Source of the DNA: Catalinimonas alkaloidigena
GTDB taxonomy: Bacteria > Bacteroidota > Bacteroidia > Cytophagales > Flexibacteraceae
DNA: 64,000 nucleotides
NCBI RefSeq assembly: GCF_900100765.1
Contig: NZ_FNFO01000011.1
Span: 62,001-126,000, forward strand
Direction: 5' to 3'
Position 1 is the stretch's first letter; every line of letters starts with the position of its first letter. This document shows positions 44,300 to 52,112 of this stretch, piece by piece. Under the pieces are notes generated by a model that had not been told where the DNA came from, searched no databases, and was given only the letters and a program-made list of their open reading frames with translations. Position numbers and translations under genes: made by a program.

Positions 44300-45043
44300 A
44301 TGTCTGATCCAGTGTCGCCTGAAGCTCATGCGGATGCGACGGGTTTTTTGCCGGGCCTGGCCATCGATACCGTAATTGTGGGTTTCCACGAAGACCAGTT
44401 GAAGATCCTGCTGCTCGAATACCGCAACACCAACCTGTTTGCACTGCCGGGCGGCTTTGTCCGGGAGGACGAAAACCTGAACGACGCCGCGCGGCGTGTG
44501 CTTTCGGAGCGTACCGGCCTGCAGGACATTTACCTGGAGCAGTTCTATACGTTTGGGGACCGAAACCGCTACGATGCCGAAGCCATGCGGACCATCATGC
44601 GCAACAACGGCACCGAGCCCGAAGAGAACCATTGGCTGCTGCGGCGGTTCGTTTCGGTGGGCTACTACGCGCTGGTCGACTTCACGCAGGTGACGCCCCG
44701 CCCGGATGCCCTCTCGGACCGGTGCGAGTGGTACGACCTGGCGCAGTTGCCGCCGCTGATGCAGGACCACACGCAGATTGTGGAGAAGGCGCTGGAAACG
44801 CTGCGGGAGAACCTGGACCGCAAGCTGATAGGCTTCAACCTCCTGCCCGATACGTTTACGATGGGCGATCTGCAACGCCTCTACGAAACCGTGATGGGGC
44901 AGTCGTTGCACCGTCCCAGCTTTCAGCGGAAAATGCTCGGCCTGGGCATTCTGGAGCGGGTCGCCAAAAAATGGACCGGCGGTGCCCACAAGGCGCCGTA
45001 CCTCTACCGCTTCGTGTCGGGAAAGCCCTCCGAAGTGGCCTGA
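44300..45043 (+). CDS. NUDIX-domain winged-helix transcription regulator (NrtR/AraR-like)
   Basis: A 247-residue cytoplasmic protein. The N-terminal NUDIX domain (20-150) has a degenerate catalytic box: GFVREDENLNDAARRVLSERTGL, where REUxEE reads RVLSER, so hydrolysis is doubtful. The C-terminal part (165-240; RKLIGFNLLPDTFTMGDLQRLYE, RPSFQRKML, GAHKAPYLYRF) is the winged-helix DNA-binding module of this family. Relatives sense ADP-ribose or sugars. Here the divergent carboxylesterase or the gene itself is the likely target. Confidence 0.9.
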   Translation: MSDPVSPEAHADATGFLPGLAIDTVIVGFHEDQLKILLLEYRNTNLFALPGGFVREDENLNDAARRVLSERTGLQDIYLEQFYTFGDRNRYDAEAMRTIMRNNGTEPEENHWLLRRFVSVGYYALVDFTQVTPRPDALSDRCEWYDLAQLPPLMQDHTQIVEKALETLRENLDRKLIGFNLLPDTFTMGDLQRLYETVMGQSLHRPSFQRKMLGLGILERVAKKWTGGAHKAPYLYRFVSGKPSEVA

Positions 45044-45060
45044 AGAGCAGTGTAGTTGTA

Positions 45061-46017
45061 TTACAGCTTTGCGACGTACGCCGCCATGCGGTGGTGTCCC
45101 GCTTCGTCGGGCAGGGTGCCGTAGCCCGCGCCCATGTTGTCGACGAGGTGCGCTGGATCGGAGGTGCCCGGAATGACGCAGGTCACGGCTGGGTGAGAGA
45201 GGATAAATTTCAGGAAGAACTGCCCCCAACTGGCAATGTCGTAGTCGCCCGCCCAGTCGGGTAGGGGTTTGCCTTTCACGGCGCGGAACAGGGAGCCGCT
45301 TTCGTAAGGTTCGTTGACCAGCACCGCCACACCCCGGTCTTTTGCAGCAGACAACAGACGCTGTTCGGCCGCGCGTACCCGAATGGAGTAGGGGAGTTGC
45401 ACGAAGTCGATGGACTCCGAAGTAAGGATGCGTTCCAGTTGCGGAAAGGCAGACGTGGTGTAGTGCGTAATGCCCAGGTAGCGAATTTTTCCTGCCGCTT
45501 TCCAATCGCGTAGCGTTTTCAGGTGCGTCTGCCAGTCGACCAGGTTGTGGATCTGCATCAGGTCCATTGTCTGCCGCTGCATCTTCCGAAACGATTCCTC
45601 CATCTGGGCGATGCCCGCCTGTTGACCCGTCGTCCACACTTTTGTAGCGTAGAAAAATCGGTCCGCCCGCCCCAGTTCCGTTGTCAGGTCGCCGATCACC
45701 GCTTCCGATTTTCCGTACATCGGCGAAGAGTCGATGACCGTGCCGCCCTGGTCGACCATCCGTTGCAGTACTTCGCGGAGGGGCTGGCGCTCGGCCTCGG
45801 CTGTGCCGACATCGAACTGAATCCAGGAGCCTAACCCGACCACGGGCAGGCGTTCACCGGACGAGGGAATGAGACGTGTGTTCATGGTTGCCTCTACTTC
45901 AAACGACCCCGGCGGTGTAGCCGCGAACGCCCGGAGCGCGACCGGCGCAGTCCACGCCCCCAGGCTCAAACCGCCCATCAGCTGCAGTGCCTTGCGCCGG
46001 GAAAATCGTGGTGTCAT
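45061..46017 (-). CDS. Exported aldo/keto reductase-family protein
   Basis: A 318-residue TIM-barrel oxidoreductase. A twin-arginine-like signal (RFSRRKALQLMGG) precedes the domain. Family motifs include VIDSSPMYGKSEAVIG with the catalytic Tyr, LMQIHNLVDW and YLGITHYTTSAF. A long open frame upstream to 46464 is not coding; the ATG at 46017 gives the signal. An exported NAD(P)H-type reductase is unusual, and such proteins often act in oxidoreductase folds with unknown cofactors. It converges with the NUDIX gene, 17 bases apart. Confidence 0.87.
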   Translation of the reverse strand: MTPRFSRRKALQLMGGLSLGAWTAPVALRAFAATPPGSFEVEATMNTRLIPSSGERLPVVGLGSWIQFDVGTAEAERQPLREVLQRMVDQGGTVIDSSPMYGKSEAVIGDLTTELGRADRFFYATKVWTTGQQAGIAQMEESFRKMQRQTMDLMQIHNLVDWQTHLKTLRDWKAAGKIRYLGITHYTTSAFPQLERILTSESIDFVQLPYSIRVRAAEQRLLSAAKDRGVAVLVNEPYESGSLFRAVKGKPLPDWAGDYDIASWGQFFLKFILSHPAVTCVIPGTSDPAHLVDNMGAGYGTLPDEAGHHRMAAYVAKL

Positions 46018-46243
46018 AGCGTAGGTACGTGCGAAGGCGCCAGAAAGATGGCCTGTTTTCCTTCCGACCAGTGGGGGCGCAGCCTTTTTCGTTCGGCAGG
46101 TACATGGGACACACAGGTGAGGCACACGATTACTCCACCTTTTTGTCGGGCAGGTGCTGACCAGTATGATGGCGTATGGGGTTTTCCACCGCGAAACTCC
46201 GCCGGTCGACAAAGGCGAAGGCGGCGTGTAGAAATCAACCGCC

Positions 46244-46684
46244 TCAGCGGGGTGTGGGCCACACGTGCGCGATGACGTCCGGCCGTGCGGTGGGCTCCCG
46301 GCTGCGGCACACTTCGAAATCGTAGCCACCGTGTTGCCAAACAGTACACTCGCCGGCGGGTCGTGCGTACCGCCGTACGGGGGAACCCAGGCGCGCCAGG
46401 TGGTAGTGCACGACCGTAGGGTACTGTGTCCCGGCCGGGTAGTAGAACTCGAACAAAACGGCACGGTTTAGCGAGTCGACTTCCACCACCAGGCGCTCTG
46501 CGCCGTCGGGCAGGTGCAGGTACTCGAACGTGCGAATGCGGCCGGTGGCGGAACCGGGCGGCGGCATGCCCATCGTGACGCGCTCGCCGGACGGAAGCGT
46601 TACGGTGCTGGGAAAGGGCGGGTCGGGCGGCGTGGCGCAGGCCATCAGTAGGCCCAACACAAGGAGCATGCAACTACGGTACAT
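46244..46684 (-). CDS. Small lipoprotein, unknown function
   Basis: A 146-residue protein with a clear lipoprotein signal (lipobox LLMAC at about residues 12-16). The rest is beta-rich (RIRTFEYLHLPDGAERLVVEVDS, VLFEFYYPAG) with two further cysteines (C113 and C124). No family is recognised. It is the only gene between the aldo/keto reductase and the glycosyltransferase on this strand. Confidence 0.65.
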   Translation of the reverse strand: MYRSCMLLVLGLLMACATPPDPPFPSTVTLPSGERVTMGMPPPGSATGRIRTFEYLHLPDGAERLVVEVDSLNRAVLFEFYYPAGTQYPTVVHYHLARLGSPVRRYARPAGECTVWQHGGYDFEVCRSREPTARPDVIAHVWPTPR

Positions 46685-46717
46685 CCGTGTAACGTGGGTT
46701 AAAGACGAATAAAACCC

Positions 46718-46750
46718 AGGCCGACGTCCGAGGGGCGTCTACCCGGGCCT
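46718..46750 (-). terminator. Weak terminator-like hairpin after the glycosyltransferase
   Basis: AGGCCGACG (46718-46726) can pair with CGTC and GGCCT (46736-46739, 46746-46750) with a bulge. On the minus strand it is followed by GGGTTTTATT. It lies 27 bases past the glycosyltransferase stop codon. Confidence 0.4.
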
Positions 46751-46776
46751 CTTTACTGAATCAAACGCGTTTGCAT

Positions 46777-48099
46777 TTAGGCGGCCAGTCCCGCCTGGGA
46801 CGCAGGTTCGTGTGCGGCCAGCGCCTCGGCGAGGTACTGTTCGCAAAGCTGATGGGCGTTGTACTGCCGCAGCTCTTCTTGCAGGGCTTTGACATTTGTG
46901 CGATACACGGTAGCATGCAGCACTTCCAGAACGGCATCCTGCACCTGCTCGGCCGTAGGACGTTCCGTTTGCAGGTTGATGCCCAGCTTGAAGTACCCGA
47001 TGCGGGCGTTGATCTCATTTTTGCCTTCGTGCACGCCGGCTACGACCAGCGGCAGCCCGTGTTGTAGGCCCAGTATAACGCCTCCGTACCCTCCGTTCGT
47101 GACGTATACGTCGGTATAGGGCATAATCTCCTCGAAGGGAATAAAGTCTTCGATGATCACGTTGGCGTAAGGATACTGGGTGCGCAGCGCTTCGGTTTGA
47201 GAGCCGCCCGTGGTGACCACCACTAGGTGGCGGGTTTCCTTGAAGGCTTCCAGGGTCGGCACAATGATTTTGGTGACGTCTTGTTCTACCGTTCCCTGCG
47301 TGACCAGAATGACCTTGTCGAACGCCTTGACCCGATCCTGAAAAAAGTAGCGTTGCGGGCGAGGGTGGCGGTGTGGCAACAGAGCACCCACAAAGCGAAT
47401 GTTCGCGCCCAGGTCGCTGCGCTTGTATTCAAAACCGGGCGCCCCACTCTGAAGCACCCACGAGGCCGAGCGGTAGAGCATGTCGAACAGGTTGGTGGTC
47501 TGGACCGTGATTCCATAAGCATCGAGCACGTCACGGTATTGTTCGGTCGGCGCTTTGAAAACAAACCGGTCGGTAAGCCAGCGCAGCACGGCCTGTTTTT
47601 GTTGCCCCCAGCGGGTGTACGAGGGCACGCGCCCCAACCCGCTGGGCGGCAGGTTGCGAGAAGTTTCGCCCAGCGGCATGATGCCCATGGCCAGTACCGG
47701 CACGTTCAGCCGGAACCGCACGAGCGGAATGGCGGTGAAGGCAATGTCGGCGATCATGGCGTCGAAGGGAAATTCCTGCCGGAGGTCGAGAATATCTTCG
47801 TAGTACTCGGCCGTTCGACTCACAAACACGTGCGTCAGGTCGAACTTCAGCTTGCTGAGCTGGCGGGTATGGCGGGCGCGCTCCGGAAACAGGGTGTCCA
47901 GGGTGTCGCTGCTGACGTCCAGGGCGTAGCGGAACGGAACATGAGGAATACCCAGGGTTTGTAATTTGGGGCGGTAGGCTTGCCCGGTGTACCAGCGCAC
48001 GTCGTGCCCCTGGCTTTTCAGGTACATGGCCAGGCCGGTAAGCGGGTTGAAGTGCCCATCGGCGGGGAAAGTCGCGAACAGGATTTTCTTGGGTTCCAT
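46777..48099 (-). CDS. UGT-type glycosyltransferase (GT1 family)
   Basis: A 440-residue GT-B enzyme. The acceptor-side Rossmann domain starts KKILFATFPADGHFNPLTGLA. The donor-binding C-terminal domain carries VILVTQGTVEQD, VIIEDFIPFEEIMPYTDVYVTNGGYGGVILGLQHGLPLVVAG, resembling bacterial macrolide/flavonoid glycosyltransferases. It transfers a sugar from a nucleotide donor to a small molecule. The acceptor is unknown. A minus-strand TAGTTTTG lies 36 bases upstream. Confidence 0.92.
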   Translation of the reverse strand: MEPKKILFATFPADGHFNPLTGLAMYLKSQGHDVRWYTGQAYRPKLQTLGIPHVPFRYALDVSSDTLDTLFPERARHTRQLSKLKFDLTHVFVSRTAEYYEDILDLRQEFPFDAMIADIAFTAIPLVRFRLNVPVLAMGIMPLGETSRNLPPSGLGRVPSYTRWGQQKQAVLRWLTDRFVFKAPTEQYRDVLDAYGITVQTTNLFDMLYRSASWVLQSGAPGFEYKRSDLGANIRFVGALLPHRHPRPQRYFFQDRVKAFDKVILVTQGTVEQDVTKIIVPTLEAFKETRHLVVVTTGGSQTEALRTQYPYANVIIEDFIPFEEIMPYTDVYVTNGGYGGVILGLQHGLPLVVAGVHEGKNEINARIGYFKLGINLQTERPTAEQVQDAVLEVLHATVYRTNVKALQEELRQYNAHQLCEQYLAEALAAHEPASQAGLAA

Positions 48100-48134
48100 A
48101 GCGGGAAACTTCCGTGGACAAACGGAAGTGGCTA

Positions 48135-48142
48135 CAAAACTA
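48135..48142 (-). promoter_or_regulatory. -7 promoter element of the glycosyltransferase gene
   Basis: The minus strand reads TAGTTTTG, an exact TAnnTTTG match, 36 bases before the start codon at 48099. Confidence 0.5.
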
Positions 48143-48205
48143 GGGGTGTCGCCGGGCGAATCCTTGCAAAAAGCCGACGCATGGCGACGGGCGCGAACGA
48201 GGAGC

Positions 48206-49648
48206 TCAGCTCAAAAAATCGATGGTAAATTCGGTGCCCTGGTCCACTTCGCTCTCCACATAGATGCGTCCGCCCAGCGCTTCTACCTGATTCTTTACCA
48301 TAAAGAGGCCCATGCCTTTGCCGTCGACGTGGTTGTGAAAGCGCTGGTACAACCCAAAAAACTGCTCACCGGCTTTTTTCAGGTCAATCCCTTTGCCGTT
48401 GTCCTTGAACGTAAGGCGCACCACCCGCTCGCCCATGCGCTGACTTTTGATCAGAAGTTGCAGGGGAACCTCCGGCCGGCGGTATTTGATGGCGTTGGAA
48501 ATCAGGTTGTAGAAGATGCTGTACAGGTACGCACGAAGCGTCACCATCTCGTCTACTTCGCGAAAATCGGTCTGGATGTCGGCCTTGGCTTCGGCAATGC
48601 TCGACTGAATGCTGAGTTGCACGGCATTGAACAGTTCGGAAAACTGCACCGGCTCTTTTTTGTCGGAGGCGCTTTGCTTGAGTTGCAGAATCAGGCTCAG
48701 ATCCTGAATGACCGAGGCCAGGCGGGCGGTCGACTTGGTAATGCCTTCCAGAAAAACGGGCATTTGGGGGTCGTTCGGACCGGCCTCCTGAATCAGGTAG
48801 CCCAGGCTCGTGATGTTATTGACCGGCGAGCGGAGGTTGTGGGAGATGATGTAGCTGAACTGTTCCAGCTCCCGGTTCCGCATCTCCAACGCCTGTGTAA
48901 TGCGCGCCCGCTCGGCTTCAGCGTGTTTTTCGGCCGTAACGTCGCGGCAGGAGCAGTAAAACTGCTCACCGAACGGCACGGCGTGCCACGACAGGTAGAG
49001 GTAATCGCCGCGTTTGGTCAGGTAGCGGTTGACAAATTCGACCGATGTGTGGCCGCCGTCCAGCAGCTTCTGGTATTCGGCCAGGGTTGGGTAGACGTCG
49101 TCGGGGTGTACAAACCGAACGAAAGGCTTGCTGCACAGTTCCTGCTCCGAATAGCCCAGCGTCTGGACAAACGAACGGTTGATTTTTTTAAAGTAACCGT
49201 CCGGGCCGGCGATGCAGAACATAACGGGCGAGATGTCGAACAGCCGCTGGAGGTCCTGCCATTGCTGTTGCGTACGTTTTTCGCGGGTAACGTCCTGAAG
49301 CGAAGCGTAGTAGAGCGTCTGATCACCCACAGCAATCCTGCGGCCGCGTAGCAGCAGATCGCGCGTGTGGGTGAGCGTAGAATTACGCCACGAGCTGACG
49401 TATTCCTGCCCGGCCTGGGCCGCCTCCAGAAACGCTACGACGGTCGTAAAGGCCGAAGCGGACAACACGTCGCGCGGGGGGCGGGAGGTTAAGGTTTCGT
49501 GCGCTTGTTCCAGAAGCGCACATCCGGCGGGGTTGACGTACAGAAGCTTTTCGACGGACTCGTAGATCAGGATGCCGAGGTGTGTCGTGTCAAAAACCGC
49601 CCGGAACATCTGGCAGAAGGTGTCGAGGGGTGCGGATTTAAAATCCAT
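48206..49648 (-). CDS. Soluble PAS-PAS sensor histidine kinase
   Basis: About 480 residues without a membrane segment. PAS domains lie at about 10-125 and 135-245 (FDISPVMFCIAGPDGYFKKINRSF). They are followed by a HisKA-type H-box with His in YIISHNLRSPVNNI and a HATPase_c domain (NLISNAIKYR, DNGKGIDL, GKGMGLFMV). The longer open frame to 49759 adds a polar extension; the ATG at 49648 (MDFKSAPLDTF) starts the PAS region. It has no adjacent response regulator. The signal and target are unknown. Confidence 0.9.
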   Translation of the reverse strand: MDFKSAPLDTFCQMFRAVFDTTHLGILIYESVEKLLYVNPAGCALLEQAHETLTSRPPRDVLSASAFTTVVAFLEAAQAGQEYVSSWRNSTLTHTRDLLLRGRRIAVGDQTLYYASLQDVTREKRTQQQWQDLQRLFDISPVMFCIAGPDGYFKKINRSFVQTLGYSEQELCSKPFVRFVHPDDVYPTLAEYQKLLDGGHTSVEFVNRYLTKRGDYLYLSWHAVPFGEQFYCSCRDVTAEKHAEAERARITQALEMRNRELEQFSYIISHNLRSPVNNITSLGYLIQEAGPNDPQMPVFLEGITKSTARLASVIQDLSLILQLKQSASDKKEPVQFSELFNAVQLSIQSSIAEAKADIQTDFREVDEMVTLRAYLYSIFYNLISNAIKYRRPEVPLQLLIKSQRMGERVVRLTFKDNGKGIDLKKAGEQFFGLYQRFHNHVDGKGMGLFMVKNQVEALGGRIYVESEVDQGTEFTIDFLS

Positions 49649-50032
49649 GCGAGCTGAGAAGAAAGTCCGAGAGTACGACAGGGCCTGCGACAGCATAGCT
49701 GTCGATAAAAATAGACTGTTCGGTGACAGAAGTATAAAAAATGGCTTCTTTCTGAGCAAGTACGTGGCAAGCGCCCGAAGGGTTCGGCAGGGTTACGACT
49801 TTAAAAACAGGAAATGAGGGACAACAGGCTGAGTGAGACCGTAACACAGGCGGAGCGCAGTTGGGCATGCAAAGCGGGACTAAGACAGAAATGTATGTAT
49901 GAACCGATGATGGAGTGGCAAGTAATCAAAAAAAAGAAGTGTATGCAAGTATAAAATACGTAATCTGTTAGGTGAAATATCACCTATCGTAAGACGGATT
50001 GCGAATAATCTTCTCTAAAAAACTTTCGAGCA
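49649..50032. other. AT-rich intergenic region
   Basis: I see no convincing gene in this stretch. It contains an 18-base inverted repeat, TAGGTGAAATATCACCTA (49969-49986, 7-base arms), placed between the end of the GH13 gene and the kinase gene. It could be a weak terminator or an operator. The rest is AT-rich, with an A-run near 49928-49935. Confidence 0.5.
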
Positions 50033-51685
50033 CTAGTGGGTAGAACGCCGCAGCACGTGGCGCAGGTCGCCGATGCGGAACCACCGGTAGCCGTATCCTT
50101 CCAGGATGATGAGGTGTGCGCCGTCGGCTTCGGCCGTACAGGTCTCTTCTTCCAGCAGGTTGACGAGCGTTTCGCCGGTTTCGTCGGGTAACGTAAGGCG
50201 CACTTCACGGGCGCGCTGGTCGAAGTTGTGCAGCAGCAGCAGCGCGTTGCCGCGCCACTCGTAGCGCATCGCCAGCACAGTGGGAACCTTGGTGTCGAGC
50301 AGTTGCCATTCGCCCCAGCCAATCTCGGGGCACTGTTTCCGGAGGCGGATCATGCGGGTCATCCAGCCCAGCAACGAATCTTTGTCGCGCTGTTGGGCTT
50401 CGACGTTGATGCGCGCATAGCGGTAAGGGCCCTGGTCGATCAGGGGATGGATGGTGTGGTCGGCCACCGAAAAACCCGCCTGCCGGTCGTCGGACCATTG
50501 CATGGGGGTGCGCACGGCGTCGCGCTCTTTCAGACTGAGGTCGTCGCCCATTCCAATTTCGTCGCCGTAGCGGATCACGGGCGTGCCGGGCAGGGAAAAC
50601 AGCAGACTGTAGGCCAGTTCGGACTGGGGGCGATTGCCGATCATGGGCGAAAGGCGTCGGCGAATGCCCCGTTCGTACAGTTGCATGGTCGGGTCCGGGC
50701 CAAACCGTTCGAACACCCGCTGCCGTTGCTCTTCGGTCAGGCGGCCCAGGTCCAGTTCGTCGTGGTTGCGCAGGAACTGCGCCCATTGGGCCGTCGGAAA
50801 TAAGGCTTGGGTAGCCCGTAAGGCATCGGCCAGGGGAGCGACATCGGCCGTAGCCAGGGCGTAGAACAGGTACTGGTTCACGTAAAAGTTGAACATCATG
50901 TGGATGCCTTCACCGTGCTCACCAAAATAGTTTTTCGTTTCTTCCGGCATCACATTGGCTTCGCCCAGCAGAATGGCGTCGCCCCGTCGCCATTGCAAAA
51001 AGCGCCGCAATTCGGCAAGGTACTCGAACCGAAGTTGTGGCTTTTTCTGGCCGGGTGCCGGCGTTTCCAGAATGAACGGGACGGCATCGACACGAAACCC
51101 CGCCACGCCCAGTTGCAGCCAGTAGCCCATGATCCGTTGCACTTCCGCGCGCACGTCCGTATTCTCCATGTTCAGGTCGGGCTGGAAGTCGTAAAAGCGG
51201 TGGAAGTAGTACTGTTTGGCTTTTTTGTCGTAGGTCCAGGTCGACTCCTGAACGCCCGGAAACACCATGCCTTCGTTCCAGTCGGAGGGGCGTTTTTCCT
51301 GCCAGACGTACCAGTCGTGGTAGGGCGATTGCGGGTTGCGTGCTTCCTGAAACCAGGGGTGTTGGTCGGACGTGTGGTTTACCACCAGATCGATGATCAC
51401 CTTGATGCCCCGTTTGTGGGCCTGGTGCATAAATTCCACAAATGCACCGCTGGAGCCGTGCCGCGGGTCGACGCCGTAATAGTCGGAGATGTCGTAGCCG
51501 TTGTCACGGTTGGGAGTCGGTTGGAACGGCGCCAGCCAGATGGTGTCCACGCCGAGCGAATCCAGGTAGTCGAGCCGTTGCATCAAGCCTTCAAAATCGC
51601 CCACGCCGTCGCCGTTGGCGTCCATGAAGGTTTCTAAATCCAGGCTGTAGATGATGGAGTTTTTGTACCAGAGGTCTTCGATCAT
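50033..51685 (-). CDS. GH13 trehalose synthase-like alpha-amylase family enzyme
   Basis: A 550-residue cytoplasmic enzyme beginning IEDLWYKNSIIYSLDLETFMDANGDGVGDF, as trehalose synthases do. Catalytic residues are visible: nucleophile Asp in GFRVDAVPF, acid/base Glu in LLGEANVMPE and transition-state Asp in FLRNHDELDLG. TreS interconverts maltose and trehalose. The length fits the synthase without a fused maltokinase domain. A related GH13 hydrolase cannot be excluded. Confidence 0.88.
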   Translation of the reverse strand: MIEDLWYKNSIIYSLDLETFMDANGDGVGDFEGLMQRLDYLDSLGVDTIWLAPFQPTPNRDNGYDISDYYGVDPRHGSSGAFVEFMHQAHKRGIKVIIDLVVNHTSDQHPWFQEARNPQSPYHDWYVWQEKRPSDWNEGMVFPGVQESTWTYDKKAKQYYFHRFYDFQPDLNMENTDVRAEVQRIMGYWLQLGVAGFRVDAVPFILETPAPGQKKPQLRFEYLAELRRFLQWRRGDAILLGEANVMPEETKNYFGEHGEGIHMMFNFYVNQYLFYALATADVAPLADALRATQALFPTAQWAQFLRNHDELDLGRLTEEQRQRVFERFGPDPTMQLYERGIRRRLSPMIGNRPQSELAYSLLFSLPGTPVIRYGDEIGMGDDLSLKERDAVRTPMQWSDDRQAGFSVADHTIHPLIDQGPYRYARINVEAQQRDKDSLLGWMTRMIRLRKQCPEIGWGEWQLLDTKVPTVLAMRYEWRGNALLLLHNFDQRAREVRLTLPDETGETLVNLLEEETCTAEADGAHLIILEGYGYRWFRIGDLRHVLRRSTH

Positions 51686-51768
51686 GGAAAAGCAGCTAAT
51701 CAGGTGTGTAGCCTATTGTACTTCCCGGTGCGGCGAAAGGATACACTGCGGCAAAGAAAAGACGCGGC

Positions 51769-52044
51769 TTACCGTCGGTCGCTGTGGCCCAGGTCCTTGT
51801 CGGGCGCTATCTGATCGCGCACCAGTTGCTTTACCTCTTTGGCTTCGGGAAAACGCCCGGCGGCTTTCCGCGAAAAAAGGACGTGTTCGTGATAACGGAT
51901 TTCAAAAATCCCTCCCGTACCGGGAATGAGGGCGACTTCTTCCAGCTCCGCCTCGAAGGTGGTGAGCAGTTCCTGGGCGATCCAGGCCGCGCGCAACAGC
52001 CAGCGGCATTGGGTACAATACTCGATTTCTACGCGTTTTTTCAT
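51769..52044 (-). CDS. SelT/SelW/SelH-family thioredoxin-like protein
   Basis: A 91-residue Rdx-type protein starting MKKRVEIEYCTQCRWLLRAAW. The redox motif is CTQC (C10, C13), cysteine rather than selenocysteine. A VALIPGTGGIFEI strand and the FPEAKEVKQLVRD helix are typical. It may bind glutathione or act in redox handling. The open frame to 52428 is a non-coding extension; the ATG at 52044 is the family start. Confidence 0.88.
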   Translation of the reverse strand: MKKRVEIEYCTQCRWLLRAAWIAQELLTTFEAELEEVALIPGTGGIFEIRYHEHVLFSRKAAGRFPEAKEVKQLVRDQIAPDKDLGHSDRR

Positions 52045-52112
52045 AGACCGTAACGGGTGGCGTACAGGCAGGCATACGAGAATGGTCGGGGCATCGTTGT
52101 GGGGCTTCGCCC

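Noticed and set aside
46018-46464. N-terminal extension of the aldo/keto reductase frame
   Set aside because: The extension is cysteine/proline/threonine-rich, overlaps a small lipoprotein gene and precedes a clear export signal at 46017.
49801-49983. A 60-codon hydrophobic minus-strand frame
   Set aside because: It has no ribosome-binding site, family resemblance or neighbours supporting it, and AT-rich DNA readily gives Phe/Leu-rich frames.
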